DNA of 64,000 bases from SZUA-430 sp044220975 (GCA_044220975.1 JBGAPZ010000012.1:1-64000); one strand, 5' to 3'. Positions 16,882 through 26,004 are shown, counted from the first letter of the stretch. The notes: generated from the sequence alone by a model not told the origin. Translations and numbers: made by a program.

Positions 16882-17433
16882 ATGACGATCCGAAAAATCG
16901 CACGTATGGGCCATCCCGTGCTGGGTCAAAAGGCTGAGGCCGTCACCGATTTGGCGGACCCGGAACTGCGACGACTTGTCGAGGACATGGTCGAAACCAT
17001 GATCGACGCGAACGGCGCAGGACTGGCCGCTCCCCAGGTGCACGAATCGATCCGCCTTGTGATCTTTCAAGCGCCGGCCCACCGCTCCGACCCGGGCCTG
17101 AGCGAGGACGAGGCGTTCGATCACACCGCAGCGCTCACCGTGCTGGTGAACCCCGAGATCGAGATCCTATCGCCCGAGAAAGAGGGCGGCTGGGAAGGCT
17201 GCCTCTCCGTTCCGGGCCTACGCGGTTGGGTCGAACGACCGGCCCACATCCGCTATCGGGGCATGGGTCTCGACGGCAAACCGATCGAACGGATCGCCAA
17301 GGGCTTTCACGCCCGTGTAGTCCAACACGAATGCGACCATCTTGATGGTATCCTCTACCCGCAACGCATGAGCGACCTGACGAAGCTCATCTTCGAAAGC
17401 GAGACGAAACATTGGCTCGAACCAAAAGAGTGA
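16882..17433 (+). CDS. def: Peptide deformylase
   Basis: The 183-residue metalloenzyme removes the formyl group from nascent peptides. All three signatures are present: GAGLAAPQV, EGCLSVPG (Cys metal ligand) and QHECDHLDG (HExxH metal site plus Asp). It is followed by a COQ9-family gene whose start overlaps its stop. The usual fmt partner is not adjacent here, so a second deformylase beside fmt elsewhere is possible. Confidence 0.95.
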   Translation: MTIRKIARMGHPVLGQKAEAVTDLADPELRRLVEDMVETMIDANGAGLAAPQVHESIRLVIFQAPAHRSDPGLSEDEAFDHTAALTVLVNPEIEILSPEKEGGWEGCLSVPGLRGWVERPAHIRYRGMGLDGKPIERIAKGFHARVVQHECDHLDGILYPQRMSDLTKLIFESETKHWLEPKE

Positions 17434-18086
17434 AGGGCACCGCGACCGCGACCGAAAAATGGCGCGAAAAGATCCTGACCGAGGCGCTGGCTCACGTCGC
17501 GTTCGACGGATGGCATGACAAAACGCTGAAAGCGGCCGCTGAGAAAGTCGGCGCCAGCGACGCCGAACTGAAAGCGGCGTTCCCGCGCGGCGTCGCGGAC
17601 GCGTTGCTCTTCTTCTCAAGCGAAGCCGACCGCCAAGCCACCGAAGCGATCGAAGCCGCCGACCTGAAAGCCATGCGCGTGCGCGAACGCGTGACCTTCG
17701 CAGTTCGCCAACGCATCGAAGCCGTGATGAAGCACAAAGAAGCCGCCCGCCGGGGCGCCGCCGTCTTCGCGCTCCCGCAACACGCGATCGACGGCGCGAC
17801 AGCAATCTATCGAACGGTCGACGCGCTCTGGCGCGCCGTCGGCGACACATCCGCCGATTTCAATTTCTACACCAAGCGCGTACTGCTTTCGGGCGTCTTC
17901 ACGACGACCATGCTCTTCTGGTTCGCCGACAACAGCGAAGGTCATCAAGACACGTGGAAGTTCCTCGACCGCCGCATCGCGGATGTGATGCAGATCGAAA
18001 AGGTGAAGGCTCAGGTGACGAAACTCGCTGAAGGCCTACCGAACCCACTGACGATCTTGGGCGCACTGCGTTACCCGCGGCGGTGA
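17430..18086 (+). CDS. COQ9-family protein
   Basis: The protein of about 218 residues has a TetR-like helical N-terminus (EKILTEALAHVAFDGWHDKTLKAAAEKVGAS). The COQ9 C-terminal region follows, with LWRAVGDTSADFNFYTKRVLLSGVFTTTMLFWFAD and a closing amphipathic helix. COQ9 proteins bind lipid and assist ubiquinone ring hydroxylation in mitochondria and alphaproteobacteria. GTG 17430 overlaps the def stop (GTGA); a TTG at 17412 would add six residues. It converges on purK with one base between them. Confidence 0.9.
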   Translation: MKGTATATEKWREKILTEALAHVAFDGWHDKTLKAAAEKVGASDAELKAAFPRGVADALLFFSSEADRQATEAIEAADLKAMRVRERVTFAVRQRIEAVMKHKEAARRGAAVFALPQHAIDGATAIYRTVDALWRAVGDTSADFNFYTKRVLLSGVFTTTMLFWFADNSEGHQDTWKFLDRRIADVMQIEKVKAQVTKLAEGLPNPLTILGALRYPRR

Positions 18087-18087
18087 A

Positions 18088-19176
18088 CTATTTCTCTGGC
18101 CGAAGGCCCAACGGGTAGAGTCGCGTCACGTGCCCCATCTTGCGCCCTGGCCGCGCTTCGCCCTTGCCGTAGAGATGCACCGCCGTTGATGGCGTGCGCG
18201 CGTACTGCTCCCAGGCCTCCGCTTCGTCGCCCAATAAGTTCGTCATCACGGCGTCGGAGTGGCGCGCCGGATCGCCAAGCGGCCAACCCGCGATCGCGCG
18301 AACATGCTGTTCGAACTGGTTGACCGCGCAGGCGTCAATTGTCCAGTGTCCGGAATTATGCACGCGCGGCGCGATCTCGTTGACCAGCAGCCGCCCGTCG
18401 CGCGTCTCGAACATCTCCACCGCCATCACGCCCACATAGTCGAACGCCTGAAGCAGTTGCGCCGCAATCTTCGCCGCCTCTGCCTTTACGCGTTGTGCCG
18501 CCTTCGCCGGCGCCAATGTCGTGCGCAAAACATGCTGCTCGTGCTGGTTCTCGACCAAGTCGAAGCACGCAATTTGTCCGTCTTGGCCGCGCGCCGCAAC
18601 AACCGAAAGCTCGCGCGCAAAGTCGACGAACCCTTCAAGAATGCAAGGCACGCGCTTCAGCTCGTTCCACGCAGCCGTAAGCTGATCGTTCGTACGAAGT
18701 ATCCTCTGCCCTTTGCCGTCATACCCAAGCCGTGCCGTCTTGAGCACCGAGGGCGTGCCCACGCTCTTCAGCGCCGCCTGCAACGAGGCATCGGAATCGA
18801 TCAAAGCAAATGGCGTGGTCGCAATACCGCGCTCGCGCGCAAACGTTTTTTCCCGGAAGCGGTCTTGAATGACACTGAGCGCGGTTGGGCTGGGCCGCAC
18901 CGACTTCAATCCACTTAGCACGCTGGCCGCATCGCCCGGCACGTTTTCGAACTCGTACGTGACGACATCGACACCGCGCGCGAACTTCACCAACGCTTCG
19001 TGGTCGCCGTACGAAGCGACGACGTGGCTATCGCAAACTTGAAACGCCGGCGCATCCGCCTCCGGTGCATAGATCGCGGATTTGAGGCCAAGCCGCGCCG
19101 CGGCCATCGCAAGCATCCGCCCCAGCTGACCGCCGCCCAAGATGCCGATGGTCCCGCCGGGAGGAACGACGCTCAA
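18088..19176 (-). CDS. purK: N5-carboxyaminoimidazole ribonucleotide synthase
   Basis: The 362-residue ATP-grasp enzyme of purine synthesis converts AIR and bicarbonate to N5-CAIR. It opens GTIGILGGGQLGRMLA and contains VVTYEFENVP, KTARLGYDGKGQ and the metal-binding NEIAPRVHNSGHWTIDAC. TTG 19176 is the start: it overlaps the purE stop, and the conserved Rossmann-like opening follows nine codons later. The open frame continuing to 19830 is a read-through shadow of purE, not a fusion. Confidence 0.95.
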   Translation of the reverse strand: MSVVPPGGTIGILGGGQLGRMLAMAAARLGLKSAIYAPEADAPAFQVCDSHVVASYGDHEALVKFARGVDVVTYEFENVPGDAASVLSGLKSVRPSPTALSVIQDRFREKTFARERGIATTPFALIDSDASLQAALKSVGTPSVLKTARLGYDGKGQRILRTNDQLTAAWNELKRVPCILEGFVDFARELSVVAARGQDGQIACFDLVENQHEQHVLRTTLAPAKAAQRVKAEAAKIAAQLLQAFDYVGVMAVEMFETRDGRLLVNEIAPRVHNSGHWTIDACAVNQFEQHVRAIAGWPLGDPARHSDAVMTNLLGDEAEAWEQYARTPSTAVHLYGKGEARPGRKMGHVTRLYPLGLRPEK

Positions 19177-19712
19177 GGATGATCCTCGTCCACCGGCGCC
19201 TCTGGCACGTCCGCGGTCTGGCGCGCGCGATACGCGTCGAGGCGCTTCGCCAGTTCCTTGTCGTTGAGGGCCAAGATCGCCGCCGCAAGCAGCGCCGCGT
19301 TGATCGCGCCTGGCTTGCCGATTGCAAGTGTCCCCACAGGAACGCCGCCCGGCATCTGCACGATGGAGAGCAAACTGTCCAAACCGTTCAATCCGGTCGC
19401 AGCAACAGGCACGCCCAGCACCGGCAGCGTCGTCATCGCCGACGTCATGCCGGGCAGATGCGCGGCGCCACCGGCGCCCGCGATGATTACCTTCATCCCT
19501 CGCGCTTTCGCGCCCTTTGCATAGGCATAAAGCCGGTCGGGCGTGCGGTGCGCCGACACAACGCGCACTTCGTAGCGCACGCCGAGTTTCTCCAGCGTCT
19601 CGCCTGCGGCGGCCATCGTCGCCCAGTCGGATTTGCTGCCCATGATGATGCCGACGTCGGCACCTTCGCGATCGATTGTTTTGGAGATGTCTTTGGTGGC
19701 CGCTTTGGCCAT
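19173..19712 (-). CDS. purE: N5-CAIR mutase (class I PurE)
   Basis: The 179-residue enzyme rearranges N5-CAIR to CAIR directly after PurK. Signatures are VGIIMGSKSDW, VVSAHRTPDRL, AGAGGAAHLPGMTSA and QMPGGVPVGTLAIG. A leader of about 17 residues precedes the core. ATG 19712 has AGGGA upstream; an earlier frame to 19805 reads as non-protein sequence. purE and purK overlap by 4 bases and form one operon. Confidence 0.96.
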   Translation of the reverse strand: MAKAATKDISKTIDREGADVGIIMGSKSDWATMAAAGETLEKLGVRYEVRVVSAHRTPDRLYAYAKGAKARGMKVIIAGAGGAAHLPGMTSAMTTLPVLGVPVAATGLNGLDSLLSIVQMPGGVPVGTLAIGKPGAINAALLAAAILALNDKELAKRLDAYRARQTADVPEAPVDEDHP

Positions 19713-19884
19713 GGGCTTCCCTCGGACGCTTGAGAACTGCGCCGCCGTCGAAAAGAAGCGCCGGACTATAGGGCTTGGGACCCGCGATGTGAAACCCGCC
19801 CGCATTAAGCATTTGGTCGCAGTTTTCCACTTAACGATGACCCCAAGCGTGCGGCATGCTTAGGACCATGATGAAAGGCGCCCG

Positions 19885-20499
19885 ATGAAAGCCGTGGGCA
19901 AAACGACGAAGGACGCGACCGGCGCGCTTGGCATCCCCGAGGCGGAGCTCACGCCCCGCGTTCGCGAGGTGATCGCTGGCCTGACATCCGAGATCGGACA
20001 CTTAAGGGCGCGCCTCGAATCGCTCGAAACCGTCGCAGACCAGGACAGCCTTCTCCCGATCCTAAATCGCCGCGCGTTCGTGCGCGAAATGGCGCGCATC
20101 ATGACGTTCGCAGAGCGTTACGACCTAACGACCAGCCTAGTCTATTTCGACCTCGACAACCTCAAGGTCATCAATGATACCGACGGTCACGCCGCGGGCG
20201 ACGCTGCCTTGCGCCATGTCGCGGCCGTCATCGCCGGCAATGTTCGAAAGTCGGACGTCGTGGGAAGGCTGGGTGGAGACGAATTCGGCGTCATCTTGCC
20301 CAAGGCCGATCAGGCGCTCGCCGACAAGAAGGCTGGCGCGCTGGCGAGGCTGCTGACGGCGCAACCGTTCTTGTGGCAGGGCAGGGTCCGCTCGATCACC
20401 ATCGCGTATGGCATTCACACCTTTACAAAGGGCGAAGATCCGGAAGCCGCAATCGCTGCCGCCGATAAGGCGATGTACACCGTCAAGCGAGCCAAGTAG
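19885..20499 (+). CDS. Diguanylate cyclase (GGDEF domain)
   Basis: The 204-residue protein has a short coiled segment (residues 28-50), then a GGDEF domain with FDLDNLKVINDTDGHAAGD and the intact active loop GRLGGDEFGV. RKSD lies exactly five residues before GGDEF, giving the RxxD inhibitory site for product feedback. It should make cyclic di-GMP in the cytoplasm. There is no sensory domain or membrane helix, so control may come from the coil or from expression. Confidence 0.92.
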   Translation: MKAVGKTTKDATGALGIPEAELTPRVREVIAGLTSEIGHLRARLESLETVADQDSLLPILNRRAFVREMARIMTFAERYDLTTSLVYFDLDNLKVINDTDGHAAGDAALRHVAAVIAGNVRKSDVVGRLGGDEFGVILPKADQALADKKAGALARLLTAQPFLWQGRVRSITIAYGIHTFTKGEDPEAAIAAADKAMYTVKRAK

Positions 20500-20790
20500 C
20501 TAGGCTATGATGTCGGGGACGATCTCGCCCTCGAGCCTCGTGATCAAGTCGCGCAACATCAACTTGCGCTTTTTGTAGCGCGTCAGTTGCAACTGATCGA
20601 TCGAACCAGACGCGATCAACGATTGGATTTCCTCGTCGAGCGTTCGATGCTCGGAACGAAGTTCGGCAAGCTTGGCGAGTGTCGCTTTGTCGGCGGAATC
20701 GGAAGTGCCGGGTGCGTTCGTCGAAGAGCTTATGCTCACGACGGTCAGACCAGCACTTTCTCCGCCGTCGGCGTCTTTGGAAGATCCCAT
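20500..20790 (-). CDS. YdcH/DUF465 family protein (longer paralogue)
   Basis: The 96-residue form ends with the family's helical hairpin (KLAELRSEHRTLDEEIQSLI, then LQLTRYKKRKLMLRDLITRLE). The N-terminal 30 or so residues are Ser/Asp-rich and look disordered. The start is uncertain: ATG 20790 lacks a clear Shine-Dalgarno, and a TTG at 20908-20910 would give 136 residues. It diverges from a second YdcH gene. Function is unknown; the family is widespread in proteobacteria. Confidence 0.72.
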   Translation of the reverse strand: MGSSKDADGGESAGLTVVSISSSTNAPGTSDSADKATLAKLAELRSEHRTLDEEIQSLIASGSIDQLQLTRYKKRKLMLRDLITRLEGEIVPDIIA

Positions 20791-21033
20791 GAGGGGCGCG
20801 AACGATCGAGCTGGTTGCACGTCACGTGAAAGTGGAAATCTATCATGAAAACGCTGGTATGTCTTTGTTGAATTACGCCCTATGCGATGCGAAAGCGCTT
20901 TACTTTTCAAAGACTAAGCGGTCCACGCGCGGGGCCGTGGGCTTAAGACATTATTCGCATTTCATGCGCGCGCCCCGCTGACAAGCGTCCGATTCTGTGT
21001 TTTAGTTTGTGGGCTGAAAAGGAGGCTACCTAC

Positions 21034-21207
21034 ATGGCCCTTGAGTCGCATATCCAAGAACTTTCGGATAAGCACCATAAGCTGGACGAGCTAATTCAAG
21101 ACGAATTGCACCGCCCGCTCCCAGACGACATCCTGCTCTGCGATCTAAAAAAGCGAAAACTCCGACTCAAAGAAGAGATCGAACGCTTACGGCACGACAT
21201 CCACTAA
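21034..21207 (+). CDS. YdcH/DUF465 family protein (short paralogue)
   Basis: The 57-residue protein is almost wholly two helices: ALESHIQELSDKHHKLDELI and LLCDLKKRKLRLKEEIERL. A strong GGAGG at 21021-21025 fixes ATG 21034. It belongs to the same family as the divergent gene at 20500-20790, sharing the LKKRKLxLK core. The molecular role is unknown. Confidence 0.85.
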   Translation: MALESHIQELSDKHHKLDELIQDELHRPLPDDILLCDLKKRKLRLKEEIERLRHDIH

Positions 21208-21308
21208 GCCGCGTTCCACCACCCGAAGACATGTAACTGAGCGTTTGAAGCGCTACCGGCGCAGCGGCTTCGCGTGACCTCCACGCAGCCGGTGCGCTCT
21301 CTGGGGGC

Positions 21309-22139
21309 CTAACTTCGTACGCTCCGGTCGATCTGCTTGCGATATCGAGCGGGCGTCGCACCGACCTGGGCTTTGAACGCGCGCGTGAAGTGTGCCTGGT
21401 CGCAAAAGCCGACAGCAGCCGCGATTACGGCAAGGCTTGCATCCGTCTCGCGCATCATCGTGGCCGCCTGCGCGAGACGCCGTTCGCGCACATAAGCGCC
21501 GACCGACTTCCCGAAGCTTGACCGAAAAGCACGCGCCAGGTGGCCCGCACTGATCCCGACATCGCCGGCAAGCAGCGCCAAGCTGAGTGTCGCAGAAGGC
21601 TCAGCTTCGATTCGGTCGAGTGCCGCGGCTAGCCAGCGCGGATGACCCGCACGCGTGAAACCATCGACGCGCACCAAGCCGGTCAGAAGTTCGCAAAGCA
21701 AGCTCTCGATTGCGACCTGCGCGGCAGCGTCGGTGCATCGTAGTTCGCGCGCAATCGCTTGACCCAGAGCCAACGAACGCCGCGTTCGCTGGTGAACGTA
21801 GGTGTCTGAGAGCGCGTCAAACCCTTGCGCCTCAAGCCATGATCGCCTCGGAAATAGACTGAGGCAAAGCGCGGCCGTCGCTTCGAAGCGTTCCGCGTGC
21901 ACGCAATCGGGCGGTCTGACCAGCAAGCTGCCCGGTCCGCAGCTTTCTTCGCGCCGGCCCGAGCTTTCTTCGAAGCCGCTCGCGAGCACCAGGCACCATT
22001 GGTATTCGTCCTGATGCCGGTGAGCCGGGATCACCTCGCGCGGACGATGAACGCCGAGTCCCACCGCGACCCCGCCGAAGTCGCGCTGCGCAAGCGGGCG
22101 GCCATACGTGCTCAGCGCGGGTAGAAAGGCGACATCCAT
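21309..22139 (-). CDS. AraC-family transcriptional regulator
   Basis: The 276-residue protein has an N-terminal cupin-like ligand domain (PAHRHQDEYQWCLVLASGFEE, then PGSLLVRPPDCVHAERF). Its C-terminal pair of helix-turn-helices carries LALLAGDVGISAGHLARAF and AVIAAAVGFCDQAHFTRAF, the AraC signature. ATG 22139 is favoured over a GTG at 22160. It diverges from the HEGRH-containing gene with 89 bases between them, so it may control that gene. Confidence 0.9.
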   Translation of the reverse strand: MDVAFLPALSTYGRPLAQRDFGGVAVGLGVHRPREVIPAHRHQDEYQWCLVLASGFEESSGRREESCGPGSLLVRPPDCVHAERFEATAALCLSLFPRRSWLEAQGFDALSDTYVHQRTRRSLALGQAIARELRCTDAAAQVAIESLLCELLTGLVRVDGFTRAGHPRWLAAALDRIEAEPSATLSLALLAGDVGISAGHLARAFRSSFGKSVGAYVRERRLAQAATMMRETDASLAVIAAAVGFCDQAHFTRAFKAQVGATPARYRKQIDRSVRS

Positions 22140-22228
22140 AGAGAACCAACCGATTGTCACGCCGGTACAAGACGGAGCTATGAAATCAGAGATTTGCTTC
22201 CTCCGCGCGCATCAGAGGGGCAGTTCAC

Positions 22229-24115
22229 GTGGATTTGCGGTCTTGTGTCTTTGCGGTGGTGGCGGTTTGCCTGGCTTCGGCCGGCGGACTGCAGGCGCTC
22301 GCCGCTCCTGAGAGCTTCGAGGCGGGTGAGGGCGCCTACATTGCAGGCAAGCTCGAAGAGGCCCGCGCTGCCTATGCGGCGACCGCGGCCTCGGTGGCCG
22401 CATCGCCGAAGGCACGGGCCGCCTCGCTGCGCGAACTCGCGACGATGGCCTGGCGCTTAGCTGGCGATGACGCGTCGGCCGAGCGGTATTTCGCCGACGC
22501 GCTAGCAGTCGGCGCCGATCTAAGCCGGACGCACGCCGAACGCGCGCGCTTCTACGTTGAGCGCAAGCGCTTCAATGAAGCCTATGCCGCTGGCGAAGCC
22601 GCAGTCGGAAGCGCCACGACAAAGGGTGAGCGCCTTGGCGCAACGCTCGCCCTCGCAAGGAGCGTACTCTCCAAACTGGACGGCGTGCCAGTCTCCAAGC
22701 AGAGCGAAGCCGACGCGGCGCAATTGGGTCACGCGCGCGCTTTGATCTTGCAATTCGCAGACGCGCCCCCGCTCACCCTCGATCTCTCGGAGGCGTTGCT
22801 CGAAGTCGCGCTGCGCTTGGACGATGGGCAGGCCGTCCTGATGGCGTGGCGCTCCTACGCGCGCGAAGGCGCGGAGGTTGGCGTATGGAAGCCGGCTGCC
22901 CAACGTCTCGCTGCGGTACTTCCCGGATGGCGCGGAAGGTCACCATCGCGTGCAGAACGCGCCGAGATCTTTGAAGCGCTGGCCACATCGCAATTCTTCG
23001 ACCTCGCCGCCCTAGTTGCCAACGATGATCGCGTGCCTGGCAAGGATGAGTTTCTTGCCAACGCGCGCGTGGGTGAAGTGGTCGCTTATGCCAAGCTGAT
23101 CGAGGACACGCGCACGCTCACAGACGCCTACTACCGCGACGTCGCCAACGGTAAACGCGACGCCGCCCAGTGGCGCGGGTCGCTGATCGCGCTCGCCCAG
23201 TCGTTCTGGAGCCATCTGCATTTCAACGGTCGACCGCCGGCGTTCAGCCCAGAGGCTTTAGCGCCCGAGTTCGAGCATCGCTTTGGCGCGTACATGGGCA
23301 TCGGACAGACCGGCGGCTACGAAGACCTGCACTACGCACATATCTTCATCGACGACGCCCGAACCATCGATCAATACGGCCATCGCGCGCAGATCAGACG
23401 GATTGCGCTCGATCGCATCGTCAGCAACGGCTACGAGAGCTGGCTTTGGGACGGCCGCCAAGCGCATGGCGGTTGGGCGCGCACCGACCGAGTCTATCAA
23501 GTGCGGCCCGGCTACGCCGACGGCGCGCTCGCGCAATGGGAACTGCTCACCGATCCGAATCTGCGCGCCGAAGAGGAAGCGCGCATTGCCCGCCTCACCG
23601 CCGGCGACGACGAGATCGCGCGCAAAGACGGGACGGGTTATCTGCCGGGCCTCGCGGCACGCCTCGATTGGCAAGGCCTGAACGCGATCTTGAATCACCT
23701 CCGCGAACGAGGCGACACCGATTTGAAGCAGCGCTTCATCGTCGATTTCACGCGCATAGGGCTCGACGCCAACTTCTTCGCGCATGAGGGGCGCCACGTT
23801 CTCGACAAGCAAGCCTTCCCGTCCCTTCAGGCGGAAGAACTCGAGTTTCGCGCCAAGCTGTCGGAGATCGCGTTCTCCGAACAACCACGCTGGAGCTACG
23901 GCCCGATCGTGAACCCGAACATCGCCGACAAGTCCTCCCCCCATGGCCGCGCCAACAAGCGGATCATGCAAGGGCTCGTCGTTTGGATGAAAAAGCACCG
24001 CGCGGCGATCGCAAACCTCGACCCCGCACGGCCCATGCTCCCGCAATTGGACAAACTCACCGACGAACAATTGCGCGAAGCCATGCGCGCTATGGACCCC
24101 TGGGCGACGAAGTAA
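22229..24115 (+). CDS. Periplasmic TPR-like protein with a gluzincin-like HExxH motif
   Basis: The 628-residue protein starts at GTG 22229 behind GAGGGG and has a signal peptide ending near LQALAAPES. Helical repeats resembling TPRs follow (about 30-200). The C-terminal third has FFAHEGRHVLDK, with His519, Glu520 and His523 forming HExxH. EELEF lies 13 residues after His523 and could give the third zinc ligand. This looks like an uncharacterised zinc peptidase domain, though I know no family for it. It ends 9 bases from a convergent acyl-CoA ligase. Peptidase activity is inferred from the motif alone. Confidence 0.8.
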   Translation: MDLRSCVFAVVAVCLASAGGLQALAAPESFEAGEGAYIAGKLEEARAAYAATAASVAASPKARAASLRELATMAWRLAGDDASAERYFADALAVGADLSRTHAERARFYVERKRFNEAYAAGEAAVGSATTKGERLGATLALARSVLSKLDGVPVSKQSEADAAQLGHARALILQFADAPPLTLDLSEALLEVALRLDDGQAVLMAWRSYAREGAEVGVWKPAAQRLAAVLPGWRGRSPSRAERAEIFEALATSQFFDLAALVANDDRVPGKDEFLANARVGEVVAYAKLIEDTRTLTDAYYRDVANGKRDAAQWRGSLIALAQSFWSHLHFNGRPPAFSPEALAPEFEHRFGAYMGIGQTGGYEDLHYAHIFIDDARTIDQYGHRAQIRRIALDRIVSNGYESWLWDGRQAHGGWARTDRVYQVRPGYADGALAQWELLTDPNLRAEEEARIARLTAGDDEIARKDGTGYLPGLAARLDWQGLNAILNHLRERGDTDLKQRFIVDFTRIGLDANFFAHEGRHVLDKQAFPSLQAEELEFRAKLSEIAFSEQPRWSYGPIVNPNIADKSSPHGRANKRIMQGLVVWMKKHRAAIANLDPARPMLPQLDKLTDEQLREAMRAMDPWATK

Positions 24116-24124
24116 CGGCAGAGA

Positions 24125-25855
24125 TCAAGCCGCTTCCGCTTTTTCCCGGAGCTTGAACTTCTGAATCTTGCCGGTGGATGTCTTCGGCAGTTCGCAGAAG
24201 ATGATCGTGCGCGGCACCTTATAGCCCGCGATTTGGCTCTTCACGAAGGCGATGATGTCGTCCGCCGCGGCGCTCGACCCAGATTTGAGCTCCACGAATG
24301 CGACCGGCGTCTCGCCCCATTTTTCGTCCTGCTTGCCGACCACGGCCGCAAGCGCGATCGCCGGATGCTTCATCAGCACGTCCTCGACCTCGATCGATGA
24401 AATGTTCTCGCCGCCCGAAATGATGATGTCCTTCGACCGGTCTTTGAGCTGGATGTAGCCGTCCTTGTGCCAGACACCCAGGTCGCCGGAATGAAACCAA
24501 CCGCCCTTGAACGCGGCTTTGCTCGCTTTCGGGTTCTTCAGATACCCTTTCATCACCACGTTACCGCGGAAGAAGACCTCACCCATCGTCTCGCCGTCGT
24601 GCGGCACGTCTTTCATCGTCGCCGGGTCCTTGACGCTCAGCGCCTCCAGCACTGGATAGCGTACGCCTTGGCGCGCTTTGATCTTCGCGCGCTCCTCCAT
24701 CGGCAATGCGTCCCACTCGCTATGCCACGCGTTCACGACCGCGGGACCGTACGTCTCCGTCAACCCGTAGACGTGATGCACCTGGAAGCCCGCGGTCTCC
24801 ATCCGCGCGAGCGTTGCCGCAGGCGGTGGGGCCGCAGCGGTCATGAACTCGACGCGTGTTTTGAGCGCGCGCCGTTCCGCGTCGCTCGCATTGACCAGCA
24901 TTCCCATGACGATCGGCGCGCCGCACATATGGGTCACGCCATAACGCGCGCACGCGTCGAACATGTTCGCCGCCGTCACCCGGCGCAGACAAACATGCGT
25001 GCCGGCCACGACCGAAATCGTCCATGTGAAGCACCAGCCGTTGCAGTGAAACATCGGCAGCGACCAGAGGTACACCGGATGGGCCCGGATCGATGCCGAG
25101 ATCACGTTTCCCATCGCAAGCAGGTAGGCGCCGCGCGAATGGAACACGACGCCCTTCGGGTTCCCCGTCGTGCCGCTGGTGTAGTTCAACGTAATCGCCT
25201 GCCACTCGTCGGCGGGCAGAGACCATGCGAATTCCGGATCGCCGCTGCTCAAGAAATCTTCGTACTCGATTTCGCCGATCAACTCGCCGCCGTCGAACTC
25301 CGAATCATCGATCCCGATCAAATAGGGCTTAGCCTTGCAGAGCTTCAATGCATCCCGAGCGAGCGCTCCGAACTCTTTGTCGACGATCAGAACCTTCGCC
25401 TCGCCGTGATCGAGAATGAACGCAACCTCCTGCGCGCTGAGCCGGTAGTTTATCGCGTTCAACACGCCTTGCGTCATCAACACGCCGTAATGCGCGTCCA
25501 GCATTGGCGGAATGTTCGGCGCGATCACCGCGACCGTGTCGCCCAATCCGACACCGCGCTTCGTCAGTGCCGAAGCAAGCCGGCGGCATCGCTCGTAGAA
25601 CGTCGCATAAGTGATCTTCTGCTCGCCGTGCAGAATGGCGATGTGGTTGGGAAACGTGAATGCCGCCCGCTCCAAGAACGTAAGCGGCGAGAGCGATTGA
25701 TAGTTCGCGGGGTTCTTGTCGAGATCGAGCGTATAGGGGTTCGAATGACGCTTGCCCTTCGCGGCCAGCTTAGCCTTCGATACCGCTGTCGCATTCTGCT
25801 TGGCCAAGCTTCTTACCGGCTTCTTGATGGCCTTACCCTTGCGCGCGGACGGCAT
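24125..25855 (-). CDS. Acyl-CoA synthetase (AMP-dependent ligase family)
   Basis: The 576-residue adenylating enzyme joins a carboxylic acid to CoA with ATP. Core motifs are present: P-loop YTSGTTGNPKGVV, YGLTETYGP, hinge GWFHSGDLG, DRSKDIIISGGENIS and catalytic Lys in PKTSTGKIQK. The sequence most resembles medium-chain and methylmercaptopropionate-type ligases, but the acid cannot be assigned. A Lys/Ala-rich extension of about 38 residues precedes the domain and is unusual. It ends 9 bases from the convergent HEGRH gene. Confidence 0.92.
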   Translation of the reverse strand: MPSARKGKAIKKPVRSLAKQNATAVSKAKLAAKGKRHSNPYTLDLDKNPANYQSLSPLTFLERAAFTFPNHIAILHGEQKITYATFYERCRRLASALTKRGVGLGDTVAVIAPNIPPMLDAHYGVLMTQGVLNAINYRLSAQEVAFILDHGEAKVLIVDKEFGALARDALKLCKAKPYLIGIDDSEFDGGELIGEIEYEDFLSSGDPEFAWSLPADEWQAITLNYTSGTTGNPKGVVFHSRGAYLLAMGNVISASIRAHPVYLWSLPMFHCNGWCFTWTISVVAGTHVCLRRVTAANMFDACARYGVTHMCGAPIVMGMLVNASDAERRALKTRVEFMTAAAPPPAATLARMETAGFQVHHVYGLTETYGPAVVNAWHSEWDALPMEERAKIKARQGVRYPVLEALSVKDPATMKDVPHDGETMGEVFFRGNVVMKGYLKNPKASKAAFKGGWFHSGDLGVWHKDGYIQLKDRSKDIIISGGENISSIEVEDVLMKHPAIALAAVVGKQDEKWGETPVAFVELKSGSSAAADDIIAFVKSQIAGYKVPRTIIFCELPKTSTGKIQKFKLREKAEAA

Positions 25856-25928
25856 TTCGACACCCTTTTATTTGGATTGCGCGGGACGTTAGCGAAGCAG
25901 ACAGGGGCCGCGCAACGCCGCACATTCA

Positions 25929-25969
25929 CCCCTCGCCCTGCTTGCGGGAGAGGGGCGGGCGGCGAGGGG
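25929..25969. repeat. Palindromic intergenic element
   Basis: CCCCTCGCC at 25929-25937 pairs perfectly with GGCGAGGGG at 25961-25969. The inner GCGGGAGAGGGG resembles the CCCTCTCC...GGAGAGGG-type dispersed repeats of proteobacterial genomes. It lies between the starts of two divergent genes, so a terminator role is unlikely. Copy number cannot be judged from one window. Confidence 0.5.
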
Positions 25970-25980
25970 GGAGGCGCGAC

Positions 25981-26004
25981 GCTGGCGCCCTGGCTGGCGC
26001 CCTG
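25981..26004. repeat. Two tandem copies of a 12-bp unit
   Basis: The unit GCTGGCGCCCTG occurs at 25981-25992 and again at 25993-26004, followed by a partial third copy (GCG). It sits 23 bases before the MFS start, within its probable leader. It may have arisen by slippage; no function is evident. Confidence 0.7.

Noticed and set aside
18088..19830. Apparent 580-residue purE-purK fusion frame
   Set aside because: The upstream part reads purE in the wrong frame as an Arg-rich shadow. True purE is in another frame and ends at 19173, overlapping purK by 4 bases.
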